Source: Diphasiastrum complanatum
Lineage: Eukaryota; Streptophyta; Lycopodiopsida; Lycopodiales; Lycopodiaceae
Length of the DNA stretch: 64,000 bases
Direction: 5' to 3'
Assembly (NCBI GenBank): GCA_029204225.1
Contig: CM055111.1
Coordinates: 24,551,874-24,615,873 of the forward strand
Shown: piece by piece, positions 1 through 12,489 of the stretch
Position numbering within the stretch: position 1 is the stretch's first letter
How the letters are laid out: each line of letters opens with the position of its first letter
Notes under the pieces: model-generated
Told to the model about the DNA's origin: nothing
The model's database searches: none
Seen by the model: the letters and a program-made list of their open reading frames with translations, nothing else
Translations under genes and position numbers: made by a program

Positions 1-195
1 TATGGAAGTTAGTTTGAAGGTTGCTGTATGGTTTCACACATGTGGACAGTACTTCAGCAGCCCAAAAATCGATCTTGACCAACAACAATGATGTTACTTC
101 TCTCTTTAAACTTGCTCTCTCAATTAGAACTCAAAAACAACAAATTGTCAATGATTTCTCAAGTACTATTAATCATTTAGATCACTCTTAGACTT
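1..195 (-). other. Leader of a minus-strand copia element, cut by the window edge
   Basis: This stretch lies immediately downstream, on the minus strand, of a primer-binding site at 196-208, so it should be the untranslated leader of a copia element that continues to the left of the window. No gag reading frame is visible before the edge. Confidence 0.4.
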
Positions 196-208
196 GGCTC
201 TAATACCA
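196..208 (-). promoter_or_regulatory. Primer-binding site, initiator-Met tRNA type (one mismatch)
   Basis: The minus strand reads TGGTATTAGAGCC directly after an LTR end in ...TTGACA. This differs by one base from the usual copia PBS TGGTATCAGAGCC. Confidence 0.65.
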
Positions 209-1067
209 TGTCAATTTTCAGAGAAAAAAGACAAATATTGATTGTACTATCAATCATGAAGAGTTATTGATTGCCTGATCCAAAGATCTATCAAGTTCTA
301 GATGTTAGATCTTGATCTAGATGCTTTACACTATGATTTAAGCAAGAGCAATGGATCAAATGATCAAAAACATGGATGAGCGGCCTCACACGTGTGGAGG
401 ACAGTACCTGTACAGCCTGTTTATAGAGATTAAAGTACATTAATATACAAATGCATTTCATTCATCAAAACTCAAGATAAATGTGGAAATCTCAACAAAA
501 CTAGAATTTGCCAATGTCACATCAAATTGTTATTGATCTGGTTGATCTCTTTATAGATCAAGTACATCCACGAGCTGTGTACTATCCAGCAGGTCTTCAC
601 ATGTGTGAAGAGTGCCTAGTCATTCAGATCCACCAATGGGAGTCATATGTGCTCATTTTCCAAAGTTGACTATTCTCTTTGGCTAGAAAACAAAAAGCTA
701 GTCTTCCACATTTATAGAAATATTCTCTATAAAATAGGATCTAATGGAATCTTCCTATGTTATCTTCTAGAAGCTTATCCACATGTGTGAATGGTATTTT
801 GACATGTGTGAGTAATAACTCATTCACATGGAAGTCCAATCTATTTACAAAAAGTTTGACCAATTTGACCATTTTCAAGATTCTACTCAAACGTCGATTT
901 CACACTAGTGTAGATCAAGCTAAAACCAATCTAACTTAATAAAAATGACTTACATACATTCCTTCACACGTGGGAACAGACTCCACACGTGTGAGATCCT
1001 ATCAAGCTCAAATAACTTGAGATCTACAAGATACAACAAGTTGAAAGTGATATTCTAACATGTCACA
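209..1067 (-). mobile_element. Copia LTR of the CACACGTGTG-rich family
   Basis: On the minus strand this block ends in TTGACA against the PBS. It aligns by eye with 12890-13720 (plus) and with the solo LTR at 28761-30244: the paired words 'cacacgtgtgga-gcctgttcccacatgtga' and 'gtggaagactagctttttg' recur in the same order. Exact CACACGTGTG palindromes are at 387-396 and 984-993. The outer edge near 1067 (TGTGACATG) is inferred, because the neighbouring gag-protease fragment joins there. Confidence 0.6.
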
Positions 1068-2416
1068 CTTTGCCAAGATCTCCTCTTGAGTGATCTCCTC
1101 CTTTGCCAAGCTCACCCTCTCAAAAGTAACACCAACTTCCAACTTAAACAATCTTCCATGCTTAAATCCCTTTGCAATGCAAACATCATTCTTCAAGATG
1201 AAACAAACATCATGCGTAAAGTGGACATCCAAACCACTTTCTAAGAGTAGACCAACACTAAGCATATTCTTAATGATTGATGGTACATAAAGGCATTTTC
1301 TAGATCCATGCATTTTGAGGATTCTAGACACAAAGAGATGGTGCCAGCACCATCTATCCTAAACTCTTCATAATTTGTAGTAAAGACAAACTTTTTAACA
1401 TCATTGAAAGAGTGTAAGGTTTAGAAAAAGTCCTTTTCACAAGACATGTGGGAGCTAGCCCCACTATTGATCCACCAATTGTCTCTTGAATTGCTAGTGT
1501 TTGTTGGTGAGGATGTAGATCTCATCAAGAATACATCTACTTCATCATCATCCTCCTCCTTTGCAAGGTTTCCTTGTTTGTCCTCCTCCACTTGTGCTCT
1601 TAGCCTCTTGTAGCATTCAGATGCATAATGCCCCTTATTTCCAAAAAAGAAGCATTTTTGCTTTGACTTGTCCTTTGAGCTTGATGCATCATCCTCTTCT
1701 TTGGCCTCCTTTGGATGCCTCTTCTTTCCATTGGTCTTCTTTTTGCCCTTGAATGAGAAATTGGCTTTCTCATCACCATCCTGCAAAGACAATGAACTCA
1801 TCCTAGATTCTGCATGGAGCATCCTACCCTCTTCAGCCACTAATAATACATTGTGAAGTTTTTCTATAGTTGGCAAAGTGTCTTGGATGACAAAACTTTG
1901 GACCAAATTTGCAAAGTCATCTCCTAGACCATTAAGAACAATTTTTACAAGCTCTCCATCATGAATCTTCTCTCCAATGGAAGCCAACTCCCTATTTAGA
2001 GACTTGATTATGAGTACATAATCATGTGCACTCTCCTCACTTCTTTTCATGCTTTACAAAATCTAATTTCTAAGCATGAGAACCCTCGAAGTGTTACTAG
2101 ATTCATAGATTGATTTTAAATACTCCCAAGCCTCTTTAGCACTAGTACATGCTGATACTTCTCTCAACAAATCATTGCTCACATTTATCTTCACATAATG
2201 AAGTGCAAGTCTAGATCTCTTCTTGTATCTAGCTAACTCCTGTGCACCTAAAGGTTCATCTTCATCTTCAATCAAGAACTCATAAAGGTCTTGGAGCACC
2301 AAATGTGACTCCATCCTAACCTTCCAAATAGCATAATTTGTAGAATTCAATCTCTCACTAGCTTCTAGAAGGTATGCTCTATCAGATTCCATCTTACTAG
2401 TGACTTCTACAAACAA
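1068..2416 (-). pseudogene. Copia gag-protease fragment (broken)
   Basis: Reading down the minus strand from an ATG at 2416, the first 117 codons carry the gag N-terminal signature (LEASERLNSTNYAIWKVRMES). A second open stretch from 2050 holds the rest of gag, with a CX2CX4HX4C zinc knuckle (CFFFGNKGHYASEC). It ends in the aspartic-protease motif INSGASSHM, where the usual D-S-G has become N-S-G, so the catalytic Asp is lost. A third stretch, 1331-1068, carries the pre-integrase sequence (LYVPSIIKNMLSVG). Stops and frame changes separate the three pieces, so this cannot be expressed as one polyprotein. It is followed directly by an LTR with no integrase or RT, so most of pol has been deleted. 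Confidence 0.85.
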
Positions 2417-3175
2417 GAAATAGATTTGATTGACTTGAAACTCACAAAGGTCTCACACTTCACTCAAATCTGATTTCTAATCCAACAAATGGACTTATAA
2501 TCATAGTTCTATTACTCCCTCACAAAGCCGGAATGAAGATAAGATGAAGTGAAAACTACTTTCAAACAAATCTTGCCAAGATATGGATTTGATTGTCTCT
2601 AGAAACTCACTAAGGTCTCTCTCTTGTAGTGTTTCACTCAAATTAGATTTCTAATCCAACAAATGGACTTATAATCTCAGTTCTAGCACTCCCTCACAAA
2701 GTTGGAATGAAGATAAGATGATGTGAAATCTACTTACAATCAAATCTTGCCAATTTTGGCTATTTTTGGACAAAAACATGACTAAATCTCCCTCACACTT
2801 TTTGATGTACTTTCAAGACCTGTAAAACAAGTTTAGATGACCTAATTTCAGACTATATTAATTATATCTCATGACCCTAAGTCAAATCTAATCAATCGCA
2901 CTCAATCTTGGTAGCTTATCCTAAGATTTCCACCAAAAATTACATCAAAACCTCACAAATTGAATTTCTTTGGATCAAATGAATACCATGCATTAGATGC
3001 AGGTTCAGAGGTGCCCACACATGTGAACAATATGTATTTGGACCCCTACCAAGTTTGGGATCAAATCTCCTCACCAAAATCAAGATTCTAGCTTGCCCTC
3101 TCAATACTAGTTTTTAGCACCAAAACTTGCTAAAAATGGATTTGCATTAGATCAATGGCTTATGCTCTTGTACTT
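2417..3175 (-). other. Copia 5' leader with a tandem duplication
   Basis: Untranslated leader between the PBS at 3176-3187 and the gag ATG at 2416. The PBS-to-ATG distance (about 770 bases) nearly equals that of the related plus-strand element at 61351-62124. No ORF of interest was found. Confidence 0.5.
2421..2757. repeat. Two tandem ~160-bp units in a copia leader
   Basis: Units 2421-2582 and 2583-2757 share long runs such as 'ttctaatccaacaaatgg', 'acttataatc', 'actccctcacaaag' and 'ggaatgaagataagatga' in the same order. They differ by scattered substitutions, so the duplication is not recent. Confidence 0.8.
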
Positions 3176-3187
3176 GGCTCTGATTTA
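3176..3187 (-). promoter_or_regulatory. Degenerate primer-binding site
   Basis: The minus strand reads TAAATCAGAGCC immediately after an LTR end GTACTTTCACA. The last eight bases match the iMet-type PBS; the first four are mutated. Confidence 0.5.
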
Positions 3188-4004
3188 TGTGAAAGTACTG
3201 TAATTTAGGACCATAAATGGATCTACAAAAGATCCACAAGAGTGATTGGATGCTTTCTTAACAATATATCAAAAAAGTAGTCATCAAAAAGTTGATGTAG
3301 ATTGGCAATTTGACAAATAACAAGCATTAACAATCAAAAGCATTAATCAACATTGAAATCCGAGCCCACATATGTGTACTACAAGTTTTAGTATGGCCTT
3401 CAACCTGAGAAACAAGTAGAAATTGATTTGGTTTCATTTGGATCACAAAAACTCAATATACATGGTGAACTAGCTTGAGATTGCCAATGAGCTCCAAAAA
3501 TACTCTATCTTCTCACTATGGAGAGAGGGAATACATAGCAAATTTGACTTCCTTCTTGAAGTTAGGTGGATTTCCAGCATGTAATAAGGAAGTTAACTCA
3601 CTCTCCTTGACCTAAAATGAGACCCTAGCCTATTTCCTAGAGTCATGCTTGGTAGATAGCTAGTTGGTCAAATTTTCACCTTAAATCTAAGATTTAGGTC
3701 CTATAAACTAGGAATCACTACCAAAATGACATGACCAACCCTATGGACTTGACCTAACCTACATTAGGGGTGGGTTTCCATATGGCTTTTTGGCCGTACT
3801 TGTGTGAAACCCAATTATGTACAAAATTTACACTATTCTTCATGGTTTTTGATCAAGCTAGATTTGCCAATTTTTGGCAATTCTTCACACCTCCATCACA
3901 TATCAAAGCTTTAAATTTGAAAGAAAACTGTTTATCACATCAGATTTGAAAACTAGGAAGTTTTCAAGCACCATAGCTTTTGAAGAAAGAATCTACTCTC
4001 TGAT
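3188..4004 (-). mobile_element. Copia LTR fragment (5' part missing)
   Basis: The minus strand ends ...GTACTTTCACA at 3188, the same end as the solo LTR at 28761 (GTACTTTTTTCACA). The other end is lost where an older gag fragment begins near 4005. No coding potential is seen. Confidence 0.45.
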
Positions 4005-4335
4005 AACTTAGAAAGATTTGGTTTCTAAGTGTAAGCAATCTAGAAGTATTCTTGATTTCATAGATTGTTTTTAGAGTATCCTAAGCTTTCTTGGCAGTGG
4101 TGCATGTATTGATCTCTCTTAAAACTTCATTTGTTACATTCATTTTTATGAAATGAAGGGCAATTTTGGTTCTTTTGTGAAATGGGTGCTCCTACTTCTT
4201 CTTCAACTCCACTCACAATGTCCATTACATCTTGTAGAATCAATAATTATTCCATTCTAATCTTTCACATTGCATAATTGGAAGATGTTAATCTCTCACT
4301 ATGTTCCAAGAAATGTGAACCAGATGAAGACATCT
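4005..4335 (-). pseudogene. Copia gag N-terminal remnant
   Basis: The minus-strand translation, read with frame changes, begins MSSSGSHFLEHSERLTSSNY and continues with LILQDVMDIVSGVEEE. This matches the gag N-terminus at 8048 and 62124. In-frame stops and frameshifts are frequent. It is too broken to give an ORF over 60 codons. Confidence 0.7.
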
Positions 4336-5024
4336 TCTTTATGAGAAATTCTAGTAATGACAAAGATGGAGTTGAAAGGTGTTGCTTGCTATCTCAACCT
4401 AGGACCTAACACTGATGATGTTGATCCAACCTATGAAATCTAGCAACCAAATGTGAGATTAAACTCTCAACACAGAAAATCAATCTATCTTTAATTTGGA
4501 TCTTGTCTCAATCACAGAAATGAAGCACATGCAAGTAAGAAGTCTATCTCTCCCACGGGTTTCAAAGAATCTAGGAACTTACTTTCAACTCAGACACAGT
4601 AATTTGTGTGAAATGAAAAGTCTAAGACCTCAAAATACTCACTTCTATCCAATTCTACTTGATTGACTGTGAAAATTGATGAAATTAGTAAGAAAAACTG
4701 ATGTGTGCTCACTTTGGCATATCCCACGAGTTGAGTACTCTCTCAAACTCTCTGATTGCCTAAAACTCTTCTAAAAATAAATCAAATTGATTTAGAAACT
4801 TGAGCATCACATTCTACTCTTCAATACCTATCCAACAAGCTATAGAATATCAAATTTGGATCATTCCTTGAGAAGTAGCACTCAATTAATGAGGGCTAAT
4901 TTCACACGTGTGAGCTCTCTGTCCATACAGGGCTCAACTGAAGCAGATCAAACTCATTTTGATCCACTTATGGTCCACAGATGTGGATCTTATTCATTCA
5001 TATGTACATGCTTTTTCTCATGAA
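4336..5024. other. Non-coding LTR/leader-like DNA
   Basis: No ORF is supported. One exact CACACGTGTG palindrome at 4903-4912 and the general sequence texture link it to the same LTR family as 209-1067. It ends where integrase coding sequence begins on the plus strand. Confidence 0.4.
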
Positions 5025-5875
5025 AGTAATGGAGGTGCCTTAATGTATGTGACTTTCATAGATGATTGTACTAGATAAATTTTGATTGAATTATTGCCTA
5101 AGAAAAACTTTGTATATGAAGCATTTGTAAAGTTTAAGTCTCTAGTTGAAAAGTAACATAGTTATTGCATTAAAGTTCTAAGATGTGATAATGGAGGAGA
5201 GTATATCACCAATAAGATGAGAGACTTTTGTGAGATCAATGGCATTAATAGAGAACTCACTTGTTCCTACACCCTCCAACAAAATGGGGTGGTCGAGAGG
5301 AAAAATAGGAGCCTTTGTGAATGTGCAAAGTCTTTAAGACTTGATGCATCTCTACCCATCACTTTTTGGGGGGAGGCCATAACTTGTGCTAATTACTTAT
5401 GTAATAGGCTTTCTAGTAGTGCTATTGGTGGGATCTCACCATTTCAAGCTTTGTTTGGCAATAATCCCAATGTAAAATATTTTAAAGTGTTTGGATGTAT
5501 ATGTTATGTCCACATTCCTTTGGAAACAAGAAGGAAAGAAGATGAAACTTCCTTCAAAGGAATATTTGTAGGCTATAGTGAAAATAGCAAAGGATATAGG
5601 ATATTTGATCCTATTTCAAAGAAAGTAAAAGTTAGCAAGGATGTCTTGTTTGATGAATCTCAAAGTTACAAGTTGTCTCCAAATTCATCTAATCTCTTAG
5701 GGGATGAAGATCTTGCAACACCCGAGGAGGAGCCTCTTGAAAATGATCTTTTGGAAGATCAAAATCAAGTGCCAAAGCAGCCGCAAAGATCCACAAGGAG
5801 CAAGGCCGAGCCTTCAAAATTAAGGCTCGCATACTTTGAGAAAGAGAAACAAAGGGAAGACACAACTCCTTCTAC
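5025..5875 (+). pseudogene. Copia integrase fragment
   Basis: The reading begins GGALMYVTFIDDCTR, then hits stops at the codons after CTR and VEK. It continues through RCDNGGEY (catalytic Asp region), QQNGVVERKNR (catalytic Glu region) and the C-terminal FGCICYVHIPLETRR-GIFVGYS-KGYRIFDP block. The stretch 5217-5875 is open. It terminates at about 5875, where it meets a second integrase in the opposite orientation. The open frame runs on to 5984 only by reading the antisense of that neighbour, so the last ~35 residues are not copia. Confidence 0.85.
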
Positions 5876-8048
5876 TTCTTACTCCAAGATTGGACTTTTC
5901 TTCTTCACGAAAAACTACATCTCTACTATCCATTACTTTAGAGGTAGAGAGCATGTAGATTTGATAGGCTTTCTTGTTGGATGAATATACAACCATTACT
6001 CCTTTGCTTGCACAAGGATCATCCTTCTTTCTTGTTTCCAAGGGAATATGGACAAAGCATATGCATCCAAATACTCTAAGGTGTTCAATCTTAGGTTTCT
6101 TCAAATAGAGTGCTTCATATGGTGACTTTCCTCCAAGTGCAACATGAGGGAGTCTATTGCAAAGATAGTTTGAACAATTGATAGCCTCACCCCAAAAGTC
6201 TTCTGGCAAGGATGCCTCAATTCTAATGGTTTGGGCACATTCACACAGTGTTCTATTCTTTCTTTCAGCCACCCCATTTTGAGATGGTGTATATGCACAA
6301 GAAAAGTCCCTTTTAGTACTCACCACCTCCATCACTTCTAAGAATCTTGATTTTGTAAGAAAATTGCTTTTCAACTAGAGCTTTGAACTTTAGAAAATAG
6401 TCAAACACCATAGATTTTGAAGCTAGAAGTTATACCCAAGTAAATCTAGTGAAATCATCAATGAAAGTTACAAAGCAAGTAGCACTACTCTTCCTCTTTG
6501 AAGATGAGAAGTGCACATCCGAGTGTATGAGCTCCAATGGATGTGTAGTCTTGATAGATGACTTTGAAAAAGGCTTCTTATGAGACTTAGATATGGCACA
6601 AGCCTCACATGGCTTGAAATTCTTGGAGATAAGATTAGGCAAGTCAATAGCTTTGGCTTTCTTGACCATGGACACCATAGAATTATAGTTAGGATGTCCC
6701 AACCTTCTATGCCATAGTTCCTCCAAAGACGTATGAGTAGCAAAAGCACTATCACAAGAGTTAGCATACTCTTTGGGATCAAGCTTGTAGATTCCACCAT
6801 ATCTAGACCCAAATGCAAGGATCTCATCATGCTTCTTGATTGTACATGTATCAACATTGAAATTCACATCTAGTCCAGTATCAAACAATTGCCCAACACT
6901 AATAAGATTTTTTGTTAACTTGGGAACAAAAAGTACATTAGACAGAGAAAGAACTTTTGATGAAGAAAGCTTTAAGGGAATGGTCCCTATGCCTTCAATA
7001 GCACACTCATGATCATTTGCTGTGTAGATGGACTTCTTGGGTGACATGGATGAAAAAGAATACTTGGAGCTACACATATGTGAGGAAGCTCCACTGTTGA
7101 TATGCCACGAACCATCCTTCTTGATAGGTGATGAAGAAAAACTCGAGACCATAAGAGATCCCTCTCCATCACTTGCATGAGCATCTTCCTTCTCTTCATT
7201 AGAAAATGTTGGCTTGCTTGAATTGACTCTTCTTCTTGAAGCAATTGGTGGCATAATGGCCCTTCTTGCCACAAAAGAAACACTTGATTTTTTTCTTCTT
7301 CTTCTTGGATGTGAAAGCTTGAGAGGACTCATCCTCTTCTCCTTTCTCCTTGGAAACAAGATTGTTCTTGCTTGAAGAGGGTTGGTGTTGATTCTTACTT
7401 CTTGACTTGTGCTTGTCTTTGGTGAAGAGAGCTTTACCATCAATGTTGAGAGATAGTCTCTCCATTTTCAAGAGTTTATACTCTTGTCTTGATTCTTCAT
7501 AAATGAGCACACTTTGGAGTGCTTCCAAACTTGGTAGCTACTCCTTAATGGTATAACTCTGAACCAGGTTGTCATATTCCTCCTTTAACCCATTAAGTAT
7601 GACTTGAACAAGTTCATTTTGGTTGATGGAGTCTCCTATGCATGACAATTCTCTATGGAGGTCTTTAACTCTCATTACATAAGCTGAAGCACATTCATCA
7701 CTTTACACTTTGAAAAATTTGGTTTCTTAGTGTTAGAAGTCTAGAAGTATTCTTTGCCTCATAGATAGACTTGAGAGTATCCCAAGCATCTTTGGCATTA
7801 GTACAAGCACCAATTTCTCTTAAGATGTTGTTTGAGACATTCATCTAAATATAATGTAGAGCCATCCTGGCTATCTTTTCGTACTTTGGAATTTCTTGAG
7901 GAATTTGTGGTTCTTCTTCAATGCCAAGTACAATATCCATCACATCTTGTAGTATTAAGACAGATTCCATTCTAACCTTCCAGATTGAGTAATTGGAGGT
8001 TGATAATCTTTCACTTGCTTCTAATAGAAAGACACCCATTGAAGTCAT
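5876..8048 (-). pseudogene. Copia gag-protease-integrase, 3'-truncated
   Basis: On the minus strand, gag begins at 8048 (MTSMGVFLLEASERL) and is interrupted between about 7845 and 7530. It resumes with a zinc knuckle (CFFCGKKGHYATNC). A frame change leads to the protease motif INSGASSHM (Asp replaced by Asn), then the pre-integrase block WHRRLGHPNYNSM-CEACAISKSHKKPF and integrase FVTFIDDFTRFTWV. After another break come TPSQNGVAERKNR and the integrase C-terminus. The sequence stops at about 5875 against the plus-strand integrase of 5025-5875. RT and RNase H are absent. Confidence 0.88.
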
Positions 8049-8745
8049 AAAGAATGATGGAAATCAAAAAAGATGGATGAAAGAATTGCTTATCTTCTCA
8101 CTATAGGAACCAATCAAGGGTACATAACTAAATCCTATATAAGACTTAGGAAAAAATTGTGAGATAGATCTCACTAGCTTGACAATCTCTCTAAAACAAG
8201 ATTTGAATCATCAAAAAAGATGAAGTATGGCAAAAGCTACGGTTCTCTAAATTTCACACGTGTGAAATATTCCAAAAATGTCAAATTGACTCAAATACAA
8301 TCTATTTGTATGAAACAAAGAGAGAAAATAACAAGTACAAAACTCGTGGAGAGAGAGAGGGCACAAAGAGCTTGTTTTCAAATTTGCATTACACACAAAT
8401 TTCATCATTTTCTCAATGAGAGTACATCACATATATATAGATCCATGTATTCTTCTCCTACTTTGAGTTGAATTGGAGTTGTGGATCCACCTCTCAAGCT
8501 ATCTAGACTTATCCAAGCCACCTCACTATGTCTAATTGTGCCACATAGTCTTTTCATGCATTAAATGTGGCATGTAAAGTACAAATGGCAATTCCTATGG
8601 TAGCTCGAGTTTCTACTTCTACCTACCTTGAATATTTTATTCTAAGATGGGTCTTTACTAAGCCAAAAAAGCTCAATTCATCTTTGGCATTTTTAGGAAC
8701 CATACTCACAACATTAGATAGATTTTTCAATATTTTGACATTTGT
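8049..8745. other. Non-coding LTR/leader-like DNA between two opposed copia fragments
   Basis: It contains one exact CACACGTGTG at 8255-8264 and short words shared with the LTRs. No PBS could be recognised and no reading frame is supported. It presumably includes the leader of the minus-strand gag starting at 8048. Confidence 0.4.
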
Positions 8746-10761
8746 GCAATAGATTACCTCACTATACACTTGCACGAAGATCACCATATGAAGTCTTGTT
8801 TAAGAAGAGACCTAAGGTTGATCACCTTAGAGTTTTTGGATGTGCTTGCTTTTTTCATTTACCCTTGGAAACAAGGAAAAGAAATGATCCAAATTCAGTC
8901 AAAGGGATCATGGTATCCAACAAGAAGGCATACAGAATTTATGTTCCCTCTACCTCAATTACAATTGAGAGTAGAGATGTTATTTTTCATGAGAATCAAA
9001 AATACATCTTTGATGAGGCCGAGATCAAAGATTCTCAAAAGGATTCTCCTATCATCACCCTTGAAGATTATCATGGATAGATGGGGCAGAGAATTGATGA
9101 GGAGTCACCTCAAATTTTTTCATCAAGGAGATCACAAAGAGAAAGATCCGAGCCTAAGAGGCTTACATATGGAGATAAAGGCAAACAAGTGGAACTCAAC
9201 TCCACTAATTATGCATATTTTGTTTCACATGAAGAGCCAAAGGATGTATATGATGCACTCAACTCAAAAGAATGGTTTCTAGCCATGAAGGAGGAATATG
9301 ATGCATTGATTGCCAACAAGACATGGGAGCTTATGGATCTTCCATCCAACAAGCACACCATTGGTTGCAAATGGGTTTTTTGAGTCAAATATAATCAAGA
9401 TGGCACAATCAACAAGTACAAGGCAAAACTGTTTTGCTCAATTTTTTGGACTTGATTATGAGGAAACTTTTGCTCCAGTTGCAAAGATGGTATCAATTAG
9501 AATCATCATTTCTATTGCTTGTTTTTTCAAATGGCAAGTTTTTCAGCTAGATGTCTCAAATGCATTTTTAAATGGATATCTAGAAGCAGAAATTTATATG
9601 GAACAACCCCTTGGATTCATCCAAGACAAGACCAAAGTTTGCTTGCTCTTCAAAAGTCTCTATGGACTAAAGCAAGCACCAAGATAATGGTATTCTTGAC
9701 TTAACACTTTTCTTATCTCACTAGGATTCAATCTTAATAACTATGATCCTTCCTTGTATGTCAAATTCTATGATAGTGATATTGTCATTCTTCTAATTTA
9801 TGTTGATGATATTATCCTAACAGGAAGTTGTATCAATTTAGTTGATGAAAACAAAATTGGACTTGGAAGAGAATTCAAGATGCAAGATCTTGGAAAAATT
9901 CATTACATCTTAGGATTAGAGATTGACTTCCATAATGAGAAAGCTTTTGTTTGTCAATCCAAGTATGCTCTTTCAATGTTAAAAAAGTTCAATATGCTAG
10001 ATTGTAAGAGTATTGATACTCCTATGGGGGTTGTAAAAGACCCTGACAAAGGTGATGAAAGATCCTTCATGGACATCACTCTTTTTATGAGTCTTATAGG
10101 CTCCTTAATTAGGCTCACTATAACTAGGCCTAATATAAGTTTTCGTGTTCATAAGTTGAGCCAAGCTATGCAAAATCCTACTATTCATCATTGGAAAATG
10201 GCCAAAAGGGTACTTAGGTACATATCTTCAACCTATGATTATGGTTTGTTATATAAAAGTGAAGATCTTTCGATTGTTGGCTATTTTGACTCAGATTTTG
10301 CTAGTGATAAACTAGATCGGAGATCTACAAGTGCATATGTCATATATCTTGGAGGAAATTTAATATCTTGGCTTTCCAAAAAGCAAGATACCATATCACT
10401 CTCATCTTGTGAAGCTAAATATAAGGCACTTACTATTACAACAAAAGAAATGCTTTGGATCAAGAGGTTGCTTGTGGAGCTAAAGACTATCAAGGAAGAT
10501 GATCTACCATTGATCATGTGTGACAATATTTCAGCACAAGCCCTTGCCAACAATCCAATATTTCATGCAAGAAGCAAACACATTGAAGTTGCACATCACT
10601 TCGTGAGAGAGAAGCTCATTGGAGGGGAAATCTACCTGGAGCACATCGACACATCATCTTGTATTGCAGATTTGCTCACCAAACCTTTGAGCAAAAAATC
10701 ATTCATCAAGCATAGAGCCAATCTTGGAATAATTCCAAGATCCAAGTTCAAGTCAACATAG
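8746..10761 (+). pseudogene. Copia integrase C-terminus, reverse transcriptase and RNase H
   Basis: The order is: integrase C-terminal block (CNRLPHYTLARRSPYE, FGCACFFHLPLETRK) in 8746-9080; a stop; linker and RT start to HTIGCKWVF at 9381; a stop plus frame change; RT fingers/palm (GLDYEETFAPVAK, FQLDVSNAFLNGYLE) to KQAP at 9685; a further break; then 9754-10761 open, with RT box IYVDDIIL and RNase H (SIVGYFDSDFAS, CEAKY, CDNISAQALA, ARSKHIEVAHHF). It ends at the natural terminus before the 3' LTR at 10775. At least four lesions make it inactive. A diverged inverted copy lies at 24322-25590. Confidence 0.9.
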
Positions 10762-10774
10762 ATTAATTTTTAGG

Positions 10775-11570
10775 TGTTGAAAAATGAAAAATCATCTATC
10801 TTGACTGTAGGCTTTTAGCAAAGTTATTTCTATGTGTATGTGATGTTTCATATTGTAAATGCCTTATTTGGCCTAGAAGAAACTCGAGCTACATGGTTTC
10901 TTGAAGTCTAGTTTGTCATATACAACTTGCATATAGAATGTAGACATAGAAATATCAATAATAGGCTTGTAGCAACTCATGGAACATCACATGCAATGTT
11001 TGTAAGTGTTCCATAGTGACATGCAAGGCATGCACAAAGTGAATTGGACACATGCATGATGATTTGTACAATTCTAGTTGAGAATTTGACACTTGGTAAA
11101 AGTAGGTAGAAATGCATGCATGTAAAGTGACAAATGTCACTAGTTCTTTAGTTCTCTCTTTTAGATGTGGATGAAAGTTGGAGAGAGATGGTTCTACCTC
11201 GAGCTACTCCAATCTTCATATATATGTGAAGGCTATCTCATAACTTTTGATGAAGAACCAAGCTTTGAAGGTATTCCATGTCAATTTGGACCTATACTAT
11301 TGTTTGCTTGAATTTTGCTCTCCTTTTCTCTCTCTAACTCGAGTAGAGGCTTATGCTATTGCATTAAATTCTTGTACTTCTTCTCTTTTGTTTTTCAAGG
11401 CAATCATTCTTTGATTCTTAGCATGCTAGATTGTGATTTGGCCATAAAATCTTGTACTAGATCTTGACATTCAATCTAGAATCAATTTATGTGCTAAACA
11501 CAAAGCTTAACAAAATCATTCACACTTGAGGATCATTCTCCACACGTGTGAGCTTGCTGAAATTTTATCA
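10775..11570 (+). mobile_element. 3' LTR of the preceding copia (796 bp)
   Basis: It starts TGTTGAAAAATG 14 bases after the RNase H stop and ends ...GCTGAAATTTTATCA. Both ends are recognisable in the minus-strand LTR at 26393-26726, and the middle in the plus-strand fragment at 25715-26358. An exact CACACGTGTG is at 11541-11550, near the 3' end. Confidence 0.75.
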
Positions 11571-11934
11571 TTTTCATCAGCACAATTTCCACCATTGATG
11601 GTTGGTCGATCTAACGGTTATGTTTGCTTCTGCGTCTCAATCCACATCCTTAGGCTCGCTGGACCCCTTAATGCACTAAGAGTGGACTCCTCTTCCGCAT
11701 GCGAGTAGACCCGTGAGATCTCTCCTCCTCCTCTTACAATAAGCTAGCTTCAAAGAGGGTTTCTCCCAGCTATGGCCACCCCTTTTGATCGACCCAACGC
11801 ACTGTACAGCCTATGGCTGTCCACGGCCCTTTGCCTACTTATCAATCTCCCCATGGCGCCCTTTACAGCTCTAGAAATGGACTTCTATGAAGAGAAAAGC
11901 ACAATTTCATAGTGAAAAATCCTTGGCCAGGATT
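11571..11934. other. Unassigned stretch
   Basis: Between the LTR and the next gag fragment. It is more GC-rich than its surroundings (e.g. 11590-11880), but no frame, repeat or known motif could be recognised. It may be captured non-element DNA. Confidence 0.3.
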
Positions 11935-12485
11935 CTTGTAGAGTAAATGATCTTCATCAAGAGTTAGCTGGTATTGGAGATGCTCTTAAGAACACTGAAC
12001 TTGTTCAAGTAGTCCTAAATGGACTTAGAGATGAGTATGACAATATTGTGCAGACTTATGCTATCAGGGAGGATCTTCAATCCTTGGAGACACTGCAAGG
12101 TGTTCTCATTGCTGAAGAAAGCAAGCAAGCAAATAGACTTTCATTGAAAGATGGTGGAGATGACAAAGCACTCTTCATCAGAGACAAGTCAAGAGACAAG
12201 GGCAAATGACAACAACACTTTAAAAAAGACAAAGCCAAGGAAGGTGGTGAGGATCAGTTCTCACAAGCTGCAACATCCAGTGGCAAGAAGAAGCTGTCAA
12301 AGATCAAGTGTTTTTTCTGTGGCAAGAAAGGACACTATGCATCAAACTGTTTCAAGAAGAAAAACCAATCTAAACAAGCTAACCTTACTAATGAGGATGA
12401 GTGTGAGGGTGTTGAAAGTGAAAGAGATGATTCTTTAAAGATGTCTACTTTTTCATCTTTTCTTTTAAGAATGAAGAAGTCCTTC
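11935..12485 (+). pseudogene. Copia gag C-terminal fragment with zinc knuckle
   Basis: The translation includes HQELAGIGDALKNTELVQ, then a stop (TGA) after DKSRDKGK. It continues with KIKCFFCGKKGHYASNCFKKK, a perfect CX2CX4HX4C knuckle. N-terminal gag and protease are missing. On its right it joins an unrelated LTR fragment. Confidence 0.8.
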
Positions 12486-12489
12486 ACGC

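Noticed and set aside
5876-5984. C-terminal extension of the plus-strand integrase ORF
   Set aside because: It is the reverse complement of the opposing integrase, a junction artefact.
11755-11880. Possible host exon (higher GC, short open text)
   Set aside because: No splice signals, domain or continuous frame could be supported.
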